A DNA stretch of 64,000 bases from Dermatemys mawii (GCA_007922305.1 ML677333.1:13122541-13186540), one strand, 5' to 3'. Counted from the stretch's first letter, positions 48,001 to 59,245 are shown. Notes: generated by a model not told the origin, from the letters alone. Numbers and translations: made by a program.

Positions 48001-50106
48001 AATATAGAAATGTATGGGAGAGAGACATGGGGCCAATCCTGCAAAGCCTTATTCATGCAGGTTGCTGCTTTAAACTAACTTGGAATACTTGCCAAAGTAA
48101 CAGTTTATAGAGTTCGAGCTGGTTTTAGAGATTAAGTTGGAAAAAGCAGATTTCAGAGAAATCAGGGAAGAGCCGGTGTAAATCAAAAGTAGCGAATTGC
48201 AGTTGATATCTGATTTTTATTACTCCGTGTGATTTTGCAAAATTCTGAGCATGAATGTAGCATATGTTGGATCTGGGCTATATATGAGATACAGTCAGAT
48301 TTATGCTAACAAAACCACACGATTCTTCGATTGTAGGCTCTTTTGGACAGGGGTTGCTTCTTATGTGTCTGTGTTAGCAAGATCTCATACTGGGACCCCT
48401 TGGGGCCTCTGGTTCCTTCTATGTTGTAAATATAAATGAAGTATGGAAACATTTCACGCTTCATTGGATTTTTGTAAAAATTACCGTGTAGCCTCACTCA
48501 GCAGTGCCGAAAAGATGGGATAGCAGAACAGAGAATTTAGAACCACAGATGTGTCAAGGTCTTGAGATCAATCATAATATGATTGCAGAGGTACGCTTGA
48601 CTGGAATGGCTGGTTTTGATCATTTATACCATAGATAAGGAGAGATGAATTTATACAGATTATTCTGAGATGGTTGAAAAATATTTGATGGAAAATGGAT
48701 AAAACTAGTCCTTCTGATCATTGGTGGTATTTGAAAACAGGAATGCCTTGATCAGTTGTTTGGGTTCATTGCACTAAACGAGTAGAAGATTGTTTTGTTC
48801 TTCATTAAGACTCCAACTAAACAAGGTAGTGAACGAAGGCTGTTCTTGTGCTTCAAGTCAGACCCGTGCCATGAATTGCAGCCTAAGTTAAAAAGAAATA
48901 GAAAGCAATGCTATCGAAGTTATAAGTTGGAAACATTAAAAGCTTGTTTGCATATCAGTTTTATTTCAGACTAAATTTTATAAATACTAATTTTATAAAT
49001 TAAAGTGAACTGCGTCCACACAATAACTGACCAGTTAGTGCAAATTGGAGAATACACGTCGAAAGTTGGTTAAGTTAATTTTAAAATTAAATTAGCGTGG
49101 AAAAAGTTTTGTGTGGTCTGTATTTTGGGTTAATGTTTGTCCTCCATCTCATATTCTACAGTGAATTGTTTCACACCAAGATCAGCCTGTCTTTTTACTT
49201 GTGCCCTCTACTGCCCCAGAGTCATGATAGCGGGATGTTACCTCCCTGTTTAAATGCTGGTGCACAATATTCTGGTTTTGGCTAGTAACTGTGTTAAAGT
49301 AAAAATGCCTTTTTCCTTCTCTTGCCTTTTCAATACAGATGATGGAAAATTGTTGCACATTCAGATCGATACCTCTGATTTTAGGAGACAGAGAAGAAAG
49401 CATTAAAAATAGTACTCTGTAAATGAGTCATAATTAATTACTCATGCAAGCGCATTGACTAAACTTGATTGTGCAATTAGAGAACTAATTATGGTGAAAA
49501 TGCAATTGCACATTTAAATCGCCACCCATACCCTGAGGGTCACCCATTTCTTTCTCCTCCCTCAGTTAGGCTTGCTGTAGTCTCTCCGCAATTAAGCAGC
49601 ACTGCTGAAATATGAAAGCATTTGCAAGTGCAATTATGTGCCCATTTAGACGTACTAACCTTTTTAACAAGTGCATCCTATTGAAAATGTAACAAGTAAT
49701 TTTTAATGTGACTTAAAAATATAGATAAAGACTAGTTTTGCATGAAAGTCCTAGTCCTCATATACATACATGAATGGACTCTGTTGAGGTTACTGGGGCT
49801 CTGCATGGGCATATGAACTTCTACCATCTGAGTCTAAAGAATATATACCTTACATAACTATTCTAGTCTGTCAGACTAAGTACACAGTAAAAACTGTACA
49901 AGAATCCATCTTTTTTGGAGAACCTTCTGTTTTAAAACGATTTCCTCAGTGTGTCCCCAAACATAATGGGCAAGGGTTTCATTTATACTAAGGCTCCTTT
50001 TAATCACATTCTGGCAGCGTAAAGGGGCCTTGCCAAGAGAGTATCTTACATTTTGCATCCATTTTAAGACCCGTGTGCATTATCAGAGCAATGTAAACTG
50101 GTCTTA

Positions 50107-50635
50107 GGGTATATCTGTTCTGCAGTGTAAGTCCAGGATTAGTAGAATTCGAGTTAGCTTACCCTGGGTCTAACTGAGGGCTTGAGTGTCTCTCTGTGCT
50201 CACTTGTAACCTGAGGTTAGGAATTGCTGAAACCTGGTCTCCAGCATCTGTGCTGCATTGTGGGCCTGAGTCCTCGTCCCATCCCAGATTTCCTAGTGCC
50301 CTCCCAAAGTGTGGCTTCTGTAGCCATTTGTTCTTGGGGCAGTGTGGGGAAACTTGACAATCCACCAAACTTGACTGTACAGAGAATAAAGAAGGTGAGC
50401 CTGTGAAATACTTTTGGTAGACTCTCAGAGCATGAGACAAGTGTGGCTGTGCCTACACTGCAAAACAGTAAGGATTGAACATTGGGTCCCAGCTTGACTC
50501 AGGCTTAGACCCTCCACTCCCAGGGGTACTGGGACCCTGGGTCCAGTCCCTGGGTTAGCACAATTTCTGATGAAGGGGGGTTAGGTTTGAGCCTGAGCTT
50601 AGACCCTGGGCTTACGTTGCAGTGTAGACACAACC
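50107..50635. mobile_element. Harbinger-like MITE, 529 bp, TTA duplication
   Basis: Left end GGGTATATCTGTTCTGCAGT and right end TTGCAGTGTAGACACAACC form inverted repeats (TGCAGTGTA core). Perfect TTA duplications at 50104-50106 and 50636-50638. Non-coding; open frames of 60-93 codons inside are chance. Confidence 0.75.
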
Positions 50636-51360
50636 TTACTGTAGATGAGAATCTGACCAATCAAGAACAATTCTGTTCCACCTTAATTTGAATACCATAA
50701 TTAGATAATTTTGTGTGTTGCCTGTTCAAGACACATCTGACTGCATAGTCAAGCTGTAGTAAAAGGCTGTCTTTTTTGTTTGAACTAGTTATTCAAACCT
50801 GATGCACATTTTTGTTTGTTTATTTTTTAAATTCATTAATACAGTTTTGCCAGATGGCTAAGATCTTGCATTCCAGGGTAAATAACCAGTTGAAAATCCC
50901 TAAGAGAGAGGCTTATTTAACATGAAGAATGGAGACACAAGTTATATGCACAGTTATATGGTGTTAACTAAGTAGCAGAGGTGGGAATTACAGCGGGGGT
51001 GGGCTGAGAATTGCAGCACCTGCTGTCTAGGTGCCCTGCTGCCAAGTGGAATTCACAACTCCGTGTTATGCTCCATATGCAATGCAGGGGGAGTTAATTA
51101 GGCACCTATAGTGGCAGTTTGGAGCTGAAATCCCCCTTTTGAATCCCACCCGTAAAGCCACCACTATATCTGCTGTGGAACCCGTAGCAAAGTAGTAAAC
51201 AGATGTTTTACAAGATTACACATTAATCAATACTAACCTAAAATAAGAATCCTAATATTGACTGACTGATAACTTGATCACCCATATATCCTTGTGTGTG
51301 TTGTAAAATGTGAAGTGTTAATCTGAAGCATTACAAATTAGTTTTGTGTTCTGCCTTCAG

Positions 51361-51899
51361 CAGTGTTTTCCCCAGGAATTGAAATTAGGGGGGGTGTTCA
51401 AATTTTCAGGGGGCGGGGTGTAGCGGCATGACGACTCACCCCTGCGGCGCCTCTTGCTGGCTGTCTGGGAATTAGCTCTTTCCAGCCCGGAGTGCCCTCT
51501 GCATGCCAGTGTCTCACTGTCCGCTGTCCCCTGTGCCTTTCCCGGACCCCAGTGCCCTTATATCTGCGGTGCTGTCTGCTGGCAATACCCTCACAGTCTC
51601 TGCCTCTGGGTCTCCCCTCTCTGGGGAACCCCCAATTCTCTATCCCCACCTTGCTTCAGTTTGGGCTATTGCCAGTCATCATCAAGCCCCCGCTCCCTGG
51701 GGCAGACTCTCTTATAGTTTTTCATATGCACGTTTTATCCTACACTGTATATGCTTTTAAAGTGTATATTAATGTTTCAATTTCAATTCAAATTTCCAAA
51801 ATTGGCATGTAACCAGTTCACAGAACTGGGGGGGGGGGGTTTTTGAAAATCCCGGGGGGTGTACATCCGCCCCAAGGGGGGGTGTTGGGGAAATCCCTG
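51361..51899. mobile_element. hAT element, 539 bp, perfect 8-bp duplication
   Basis: Left end CAGTGTTTTCCCCAGGAATT and right end GGGGAAATCCCTG are inverted repeats (CAGNGNTTTCCCCA). The target duplication GCCTTCAG is identical at 51353-51360 and 51900-51907. The interior combines G-rich ends with a C-rich middle, giving several overlapping open frames on both strands that I reject as genes. Confidence 0.92.
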
Positions 51900-52275
51900 G
51901 CCTTCAGGGCAGTTTAGTGCAGTTTAAACTATATAACTGCATTTGGAAATTTGTCATCTGCAGCTTGCAAATATATATTTTAATATTTTTATTGTAGTAG
52001 ATAAATAGTGCAAAATATTTTTGGTGCAATAGGAAGACTTACTGCAATTTCTAACATCCCGTTTTCAATTTGGTAATTCCACTATAAGCTCTTTTTAGTG
52101 TCCTGTAATGTGGCATTTTATAAACTAGAATTTGACACTCCTGCTTCCTTTGAAGTCAATAGCAAAACTCTTGTTAATTTCCGTTGTATGGAATTGGGCT
52201 CATAGACTGCATCAAACTGATACTTAACATAGTATTCTCCCCTCCTTAAGTCAACTTTGTTCTGTTTATCTTATA

Positions 52276-52360
52276 GGGCTTGATCATGTGCGCTGCTGAG
52301 CACCCTAAACTTCCTTGTGAAATCAGTAGGAGTTTAGAGTGTTCAGCACCTTTTGGGATC
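52276..52360. repeat. Palindromic amniote repeat (GTGCTGAGCACCC type)
   Basis: GCTGCTGAGCACCCTAAACT and AGTTTAGAGTGTTCAGCACC are imperfect inverted arms about a GTGAAATCAGTAG centre. I know this as a dispersed reptile palindrome. An adjacent TTTGAAGTCAATAGCAAAAC stretch at 52148-52205 belongs to the same general type. Confidence 0.55.
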
Positions 52361-53054
52361 GGGATTGTTGTTTCTATGGCTCAAATGAAGATGGGGAGCT
52401 GACTATGAAACTGACTAGTTAAACAGCACTTAACTGCTTAGCTGCTATCACATGTACCAAATACAGGTTATCGTGCTTTTGAAATAATATCTGGTATATC
52501 TTAACATTTCATTAACTTCAGTGGAATATTAATGGAAAGATAACAGCGTGGTATTATCAGGAGAGGTCCGCAGAGATTTCATACATTTTTCTTTAAATTA
52601 TTTTCATTAAATTAATCTGCAACAACATAGATTAACAGTATCAGAGCTGTATCACATGAGGCCCTTTTATTACATATCATCCTCTTAATGTTCATTTAAT
52701 TGCCCTTTTACTATTCTTTGAATTTTAATCTTTTTTTAAAAAAAATCTAGTTTACAGTAACACAGTTTTTGGGGGGAGGTTAATCCTAATTTAAATTTTA
52801 TCCCTTTTATAATTTAATGTTTGAAAAAGTTTTAGGCATATTTAAAACTCAGTTGAACATTTCAGAACATTTCAATAATAGAGGACCCATTACATTTTGA
52901 CTTGTGTTAACAGAGAAAAAGCTGATAGAATTTTTTGCCCAAACACTATAATGTGGACTAGGAAAACTAGGCACCATGTCTGTTGATTTTTGCATGTTTA
53001 CCTGGTGAACCGGAGACGTAATGGCTAGATATTTTTGTCCATATTAGACTGTAG

Positions 53055-53150
53055 CGGGGAGACTTAGGTGTACAGCTCTCATTGATTTTCGCTGGGAGTT
53101 TGGTGCCTAACTTCCATTTGTGCCTTTGAAAATCTTCTACTTCTTCATGA
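53055..53150. repeat. Palindromic amniote repeat (AGGTG-CTAACTTCC type)
   Basis: GAGACTTAGGTGTACAGCTC, TTGATTTTCGCTGGGAGTTT, GGTGCCTAACTTCCATTTGT and GCCTTTGAAAATC. Arms are imperfect inverted copies around TTGATTTTCGCTGGGAG. Confidence 0.55.
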
Positions 53151-54005
53151 ATATTGCTAGTGATTTTGAAATTTTTATGTTTATAGAAATATAAAACATG
53201 TATAAAAATGAATTTAAATATGTACTGCTCATAGTGATTTACAGTTTGCTAAATTTATTAAAATTGGAATCTAAACTGATTAGAAATGTTATTTGTTAAT
53301 ATTGTATAACTGGGAGCTTTCTACTTTGTCTAGTTTCATCACATTGTTTTCATTTCCTTGTGTGTCTGCAGCTGCATCAGCTATCTTGTTCTTGACCTAA
53401 TTGCAAATTTCTATGCATTTTTCTCCATTTGGCTTTAGTAGAATTATGTATCTGAGTGTTGGTTCACAGGCATATTAACCACTTAGTCTAGGAAGCCCTT
53501 TCACTTAACTATCACCTCTCACAGAGCAGGATGTGATCCCCAAGTGGGGAAGGAGTCTCTGTTCCCCTGGCTGTGGCATTGGTAATAGGGAACTGGACAG
53601 TCAGGCTCTCTCAGCTCCCAGAACACTTGCTGACGGATCAACAGAGTCTGAGTGTTTGTTCCGGGGAGGATTCGTCTCTGAATATGATGAAGCATAGAAA
53701 CTCTCTGATAGTGCCTAGGGCCCTGTGGAGATGGAATGGTCAAGGCTGTTTGAGTGGTTGCTGGAAGAGAGAGGAAGGGAATATAATGTGTTGTAACTGC
53801 AGGAGGAAGTAAGAGAAAGAAAGGGATCAACAGTTAAAGATGAAAATAAAATTCCTGTAAATTTATTTAAAATGGAACATGTGCTATAAAGCAAAGGAAG
53901 GATGGGCAGGATTTCAGTTTCAGAGGTCTTGACGGGAGAAACAAAAGTGGTAAAACTAAAGAATATCTGTATTTAGAGATACAGTACTGTACTGTGTTTA
54001 ATGTA

Positions 54006-54206
54006 GAAGTGACAATGAGTCCTGTGGCACCTTAAAGACTGACTAAAGTATTAGAGCATAAGCTTTCGTGGGCTAATACCCACTTCGTCAAGTGGGTATT
54101 AGCCCACGAAATCTTATGCTCTAATACTTTAATTAATCTTTAAGATGCCACAGGACTCTTTGTCACTTCTGCAATTCCAGAATAACATGGCTACCCCTCT
54201 GATTCT
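54006..54206. mobile_element. Inverted Penelope-like end fragments, 201-bp insertion
   Basis: The insertion is bounded by identical 13-bp duplications TGTGTTTAATGTA (53993-54005 and 54207-54219). Inside is a palindrome (54005-54170) with 81-bp arms and a 4-base CGTC centre, and about six mismatches by hand count. The right arm (+ strand) continues 36 bp to CTACCCCTCTGATTCT, the usual end of a reptile retroelement family. Each arm carries GTGGGTATTAGCCCAC then GAAA and TCTTATGCTC or GCTTATGCTC, the layout of a hammerhead-ribozyme core such as those found in Penelope-like elements. The family assignment is from memory. Confidence 0.75.
54054..54091 (-). ncRNA. Hammerhead-like ribozyme core, probably disabled
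   Basis: On the minus strand the order is TTGACGA, an extra A, stem GTGGG/CCCAC around a TATTAG loop, GAAA, a 3-bp AGC/GCT stem with TTAT loop, and C as the presumed cleavage nucleotide. The consensus is CUGANGA, so the first core C is U here because the palindrome junction cuts through it. Activity is therefore unlikely. The + strand copy (54090-54122) lacks the CUGANGA half altogether. Confidence 0.45.
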
Positions 54207-54589
54207 TGTGTTTAATGTAAACTACTAAGAAAAAAAGTTTTTAAAAAAGATTTGACATAGTAAAGAAACTGTTTCTCTGCTTGTTTCATTTAAATTAATA
54301 TAGTTAAAAGCAGCATTTTTCTTCTGCGTAAAGTTTCAAAGCTGTATTAAGTCAATGTTCAGCTGTAAACTTTTGAAAGAACAACTATAACATTTTGTTC
54401 AGAGTTAACAGCATTTCAGAGTTATCAACAACCTCTGTTCCTGAAGTGTTTAACTCTGAGATTCTACTGCAGGGGTGGGCAAATTATGGCCTGCGGGCCA
54501 CTAGTGGCCCACGAGCTGTTTCTATCTGGCCCACAAGCTCCTGCTGGGGGAGCAGGACCAATGGTCCCGCTCTCCTGGGCGGGGCGCTT

Positions 54590-54900
54590 GCGCTGGAGAG
54601 CAGGGCCGGCTGCTGGCCGGGCGCGCCACCTTGGACAGCGGGCCCGCGGCCGGCTGGGCGCACCGCCCAGAGAACAGGGCTGGCGTGCCACCTGGGACAG
54701 AGGGCCTGGACCCCAGGACAGCAGGCCAGCCGGGCATGCCGCCCAGAGCCTGGGAGAGCAGGCCCGCAGCCGGCCAGGCGCGTCGCCCTGAGAGCGGGCG
54801 CAGTGCGCCACCCGGGACAGTGGGCCGCAGCTGGACGCAGCCCAGAACCCGGGGCAGTGGGCCTGCGGCCAGCACCGCGCTCCTGGCCTGGGGCGCCAGG
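54590..54900 (+). repeat. GC-rich imperfect tandem repeat inside hAT element
   Basis: Repeated modules of the form GAGAGCAGG-CCGC-GCCGGC-GGGCGC-CCGCC with CCACCTGGGACAG variants, recurring roughly every 50-65 bp. CpG-dense in an otherwise AT-rich intron. Confidence 0.7.
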
Positions 54901-54999
54901 CCGACCACAGCAAGCCTGGGGCCCGCGCTCCCAAGCAGGGGACAGGGAGGAGTGCTGCGAGCCGCGGGGCCGGCGCCTGACTCAGCAGGTAAGTAGGTG

Positions 55000-55262
55000 A
55001 GGGTGGTGGTTAGGATAGGTGGGGAGAGGGGCTTGAGGGGTGGTTAGGGTTGGGGGGATGATCTGGGGGGGCAGTCAGGGAACAGAGCAGGGGGGCTAGA
55101 TAGGGGATGGGGTCCTGGGGGGGACAGTTAGAGTGTGGGGGGGTCTCCAGAGAGGGTGATCAGAGGACAAGGAAGGGGGGGTTGGATGGGTCAAGGGTTC
55201 TTAGGGGGGCAGTCTGGGGGCAGGAAGTGGGTGGGGGTCAGATAGGGGCGAGGCCTTCGGCT
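55000..55262 (+). repeat. G-run minisatellite, G-quadruplex potential
   Basis: Dozens of runs of three to seven G separated by short spacers on the + strand (for example GGGGGGGCAGTCAGGG and GGGGGGCTAGATAGGGG). The G-rich strand is the NOL10 coding strand, so the pre-mRNA would carry the runs. Confidence 0.8.
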
Positions 55263-57488
55263 CTCCACACAATTTTGAACCCCAGTGTGGCCCGCGGGCC
55301 AAAAAGTTTGTCCACCCCTGTTCTACTGTATTCAAGATGCCTTTTGGAGCTCACTGTTCATCTGAAATAACTTGTGCTTTAATGGATAAACCTATAGTTT
55401 TTAAATCTTGCTGGCCACAGACTGAGGCTGTGGTATGGTAGCAATGGATGATATCTATTTTTAAAAAGTTGTCCAAGTGACAAGCAGTAATCTTGCATTT
55501 ATTAAAGCAATGTGACAGAAAGATGTTATGAAGGACTAATTTTCTGTGGGATTAAAATATACATGAGTTAAGAATGCCACTTATTTCAAAGACTCTTCAG
55601 GAGGCAGGCTTAATTATGCTAAGATCACAATGACGGAAAATATTTCTCAGCAGTAACAGAGGAAAAAAAGTGAATATAGGTAACCACAAAACATATGACT
55701 AGGAAAAGTCCTTTCTTTTAGCTATGGTAAATGAAGCAACATTTTGCAGTGACCATTTGAATTAGCATGAAAGTCTGGAACATTTGTACTTAGTTGACTG
55801 AAATCTAGTTTTAATAAAAAGCTCTTCATTTAGCTTTGAAGCAGGGGAAAACAGGAAATATAATTGGAGACATTTAAGATCTAAAAGGAGGAAAAAATGT
55901 CTGACTGGAAGATTCTGCTGAAAGTTACCCATGTTAGTCAAGTGGTTACTACTGTTCAGACAGCCATGGAGATTTGGTTAATCTGACCTTATTGATTAAG
56001 TAAGCAGCTATTTCTGTTGTTGAGAAGGACCAATTAATTGTGATCTTCCGAGGAAAGCTCTAATCTGGGTAAAATGAATGGTATGGTTAACGATGCCAGT
56101 GTACATCTCTAGTTGCCATGTTTGTTGCAGTTGCCAACTTTGATCACAGTCTGACCTTATTCTTCTTTCTCGTGACTTTAAAAGATAATGCTGCAAATTT
56201 CTAAACGGCCAAGGATATTTATAAAGCCAGTTAATAGAGCAGATTAAACAAAATGAGGAACCCTGCTAAAACTGTCAGACATTTTTCTTGCTGAAGGAAA
56301 TATTGCATCAGGGGCTTTTACATTTTATTGAATACATTTGAATGTTATGGTCTAGAATACACTTGCTATTTTAAGACAACTATAGTTATTTGAAGAAAAT
56401 GCATTTTTAAGAAGGGGAATGACACTTTTCTAATTAGAGCAGAATGTCTTCTCACCATAGACTTTGAGAGATCCTTATTGGTGCAACATAATCTTCACAT
56501 TAAGAGCAAATTATATGTATTTCATTATCAAATGTTGCCTAAAAATCTTTTGAACGGCATCCACTGCCATATTTATTGTGACTTTTTTTCTTCCATTTCA
56601 CATTTTAGTGATGATGGAACAAAAAAGAAAATGGATTATTAAAAGTTCCACACTGCTGGAGATCTAGTGACCTCCCTCATCCCAAGTTTCCCATTGATTC
56701 TCCACATTTCCCTATGGAGAGAGGACCTTCATGTTGACCTTTTTTCCACAGAGCTAGCACACCTACTAAAATAATAGGCTCCGCACAGTGGGTGTGACGG
56801 TAGGCATCAAGATTGAGAAGGATTCATATCAGCAGTGGAAAAAGTCAGGAGTGTCTTAAAAAAAAATAATTACATACTTTTTGGGAGGAAGCATGAATTG
56901 AAAGTACGTTAATAGTGGAGCAAAACTTAGTTCAAATCTCACATCTTTAGTATTTAAATTTTTTAAATGTTTCCAATTATCAGCTCACAACAGTGTGTTT
57001 TTCCTTGAATGAAAGTATGTGAAATGCACACAGGCATCTTAATTATATGAACAGGACAAAGTGGGATTTAACATAACTGACCAGTAAGCTAATAAATTCA
57101 AGATCCAGCTGAATGTAAAAGATTTGTTTGATTTCTAGCATTATTAGGTAAGTTCAAAACTGTATCCATCATGTTTGGCATTTAATATATAATCAGCTCA
57201 ATTTGTCACATTTTGATGCATTTAAAGTAGAAGCCTCTAAATTGTTTACCTAGATTAAATTACCTAGATTGTAACAATAATGCTGCCAGAGTATATAGGG
57301 GTTTTTTGTTTGTAGTACATACAGTAGGTTTGACTGTGCTCTCAAGATACTGTTTAAGCATTGTTAACTTCAGTGTTGTGTATTTACTTTCACGCTGCAG
57401 TAGAGCAGCAGGTATGAGGAGCCGTCTGTGCTTTTATCTTTGAGAGTGTGTATGTGTAAATTCAGAACTCATCTTAATATGCCCACAG

Positions 57489-57615
57489 GTTTTAGGTCCT
57501 GCCCCAAGATGGTGCTCCTTCTTGGACAACTTGACAGAAGAACTGGAGGAGAATCCAGAGAGCACAGTTTATGATGATTACAAATTTGTTACCAGAAAAG
57601 ACCTTGAAAATTTAG
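57489..57615 (+). CDS. NOL10: NOL10 coding exon 14 (residues 343-384)
   Basis: 127 nt, acceptor cccacag, donor gtaaaa. It encodes [20 protein letters not shown] then [20 protein letters not shown] and NL. The [20 protein letters not shown] block follows the propeller and is one of the most conserved parts of Enp2/NOL10. One base is carried into exon 15. Confidence 0.97.
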
Positions 57616-57839
57616 GTAAAATTTAAGATACCTTCTCTTCCCCTCCCCCCCGTTTCTTGTCCCCTTTTCCTTGTTCAGTTTTAAAGCACTCACATTGCTG
57701 CATGTTGCAGGTCTGCAGTTTGGGTGTGCTGTATAGTTAAATAAAAGGCCTGTTAGAAAGTTACTCAAAGTAGTTTTTCCCAACTCTTGCCACTGTTTCT
57801 AACATGCCAGTCCTGATTGCCCTACTTTTGGTAATCTTT

Positions 57840-58533
57840 GGCCATGGTTACACTTACAGCTTTATAGCGCTTTTGGTTATACCCGCCTTCAGATACAGCT
57901 CTAGGGAAAGGGCTCCAGCATGTCCACATTGACAGCCACAACCGCACTGGCGTGGCCACATTTGCGGCACTTGCAGTGGCACAGGGAGTGGTGCATTATG
58001 GGCAGTTGTCCCAGCATTCAGCTGGCTGAAAAGTGCTTTTTAAACGAGGGGGGTTGGGGAAGTGTGTTGTGAGTATGTGGAGGGAGAGAGCGAGTGGATT
58101 TTTGGAGTGTTGAGAGTGTGTCAGCATACTGTCTTTAAAATGCAGAGCCTACTAATCTTCTGCTTCTCACTCACTCGCTCCATAAAAATTTGCATTGTTG
58201 ATTTGCCAAGTTACAGATAAGCTCTGAAAACGTTCTTCTGCATTCCTTCAGCCGAGTTCAAAACAAAGGGAAGAGAGGTCAATTGGCTTAAATAGCTTAG
58301 GGGCATTTCCAGAGATCACTCAAAGCGCAGTATTGTTACTACCATTTACACTGGAGCTAAAGTGTGTCACCCAATATGCAACAGCTGTTAATCCTCTAGG
58401 AAGGGAAGATTACCAGGACCAGTATAACCACGGATTTATAGCGCTTTACGTGCCTCGCCAGTCTGGACAGGTAGTAGGTTATAGTGCTCCTGGCGGCTTT
58501 ATAGCACTATAAAGTGCCAGTGTAACCAAGGCC
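57840..58533 (+). mobile_element. DNA-transposon MITE, 694 bp
   Basis: Left end GGCCATGGTTACACTTACAG then CTTTATAGCGCT; right end AGCACTATAAAGTGCCAGTG then TAACCAAGGCC. These are imperfect 30-bp inverted repeats. The interior (GGCGTGGCCACATTTGCGGC, GTGCATTATGGGCAGTTGTC) is shared, inverted, with the next element. Non-coding; target duplication not clear. Confidence 0.75.
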
Positions 58534-58596
58534 TTCATCAATTCAATGAGAGTGCTCATAGATTGTCTCCTGAAAAGGTTGATATATAGTGATTTA

Positions 58597-59245
58597 GGGC
58601 TTGGCTACACTAGCAAGTTAGAGCGCACTAAAGCCACCCAATGTGCTCTAACTCAGTCCCCGTCCATACTGGCAAGTCACGTAGAGTGCTCTGACTCCGT
58701 GGCTAGAGTACTTCACTTCAATGAGAGGAATAACGTTTGATGCGTCTTGGCTGAGACACCCCAATATCAGTATGAGCGAGGTGTTGCATTACTGTGCTCT
58801 GATTGACCTCCGGAAACGTCCCATAATCCCCTTAAGTCAAGTGGCCATTCTTGTAATTGTTTTGAACTCAGCTGTAGGAATGTGGATGTGCCCTTTCAAA
58901 GCTCCGTTTCTGACAGTGGGCATGCTTATCTACTCTGAGACAAAGCAAACATTAGTGAGGAATGCTGCTTGCTCTCAGCAAGTGAGAGAGGGGCTGGGCG
59001 GAGGGGTCTGAACTTGCAAGACAACATGCTAACACACACTCAGCACCCCAAAAACCCACTCTCTCCCCCCACATACTCTAACATTCCCTGTCACCCCACT
59101 CCATCCCCTGCATTTGAAACACACGTTGTAGCCACTTGAATGCTGGGATAGCTGCCCATAATGCTCTGCTCCCAATGCCACTGCAAGTGCCACAGATGTG
59201 GCCACGCCAGCAGACTTGCAGCTGTCAGTGTGGACAGACAGCAGA
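58597..59245 (-). mobile_element. Related MITE, opposite orientation, truncated
   Basis: Left end GGGCTTGGCTACACTAGCAA then GTTAGAGCGC after a TTA. The body includes ATTGACCTCCGGAAACGTCC and GCTGGGATAGCTGCCCATAA, then GGCCACGCCAGCAGACTTGC and CAGTGTGGACAGACAGCAG. From memory the complete family continues past this point to a mirror end, which is missing here. Open frames of 64, 96 and 88 codons fall inside and are not genes. Confidence 0.65.

Larger units (their letters stand above)
54470..55320. mobile_element. hAT element, 851 bp, perfect 8-bp duplication
   Basis: Ends CAGGGGTGGGCAAATTATGG and AAAAAGTTTGTCCACCCCTG are inverted repeats, continued inward by GGCCTGCGGGCCA and TGGCCCGCGGGCC. 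Target duplications TTCTACTG at 54462-54469 and 55321-55328 are identical. The left half is a GC-rich imperfect tandem repeat (about 54590-54900) and the right half a G-run minisatellite (about 55000-55262). Long open frames across it (201 aa on +, 156 aa on -) are by-products of GC-rich repeats. Confidence 0.95.
30750..57488 (+). other. NOL10: Intron 13 (26,739 bp)
   Basis: By far the largest intron here, interrupting the conserved [12 protein letters not shown] junction at the end of the propeller. It contains the transposons listed separately between 32556 and 55320. The stretches 30750-32555, 32836-33940, 40343-41676, 41970-44900, 45046-50106 and 55321-57488 hold no feature that I recognise beyond short fragments of old repeats. 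No nested gene on either strand was supported. Confidence 0.7.

Noticed and set aside
54395..55000. 201-codon + strand and overlapping 156/128-codon minus-strand frames
   Set aside because: They lie on GC-rich tandem repeats inside a hAT element delimited by 8-bp duplications; Arg/Gly/Pro/Ala-rich in all frames, as random GC-rich DNA gives.
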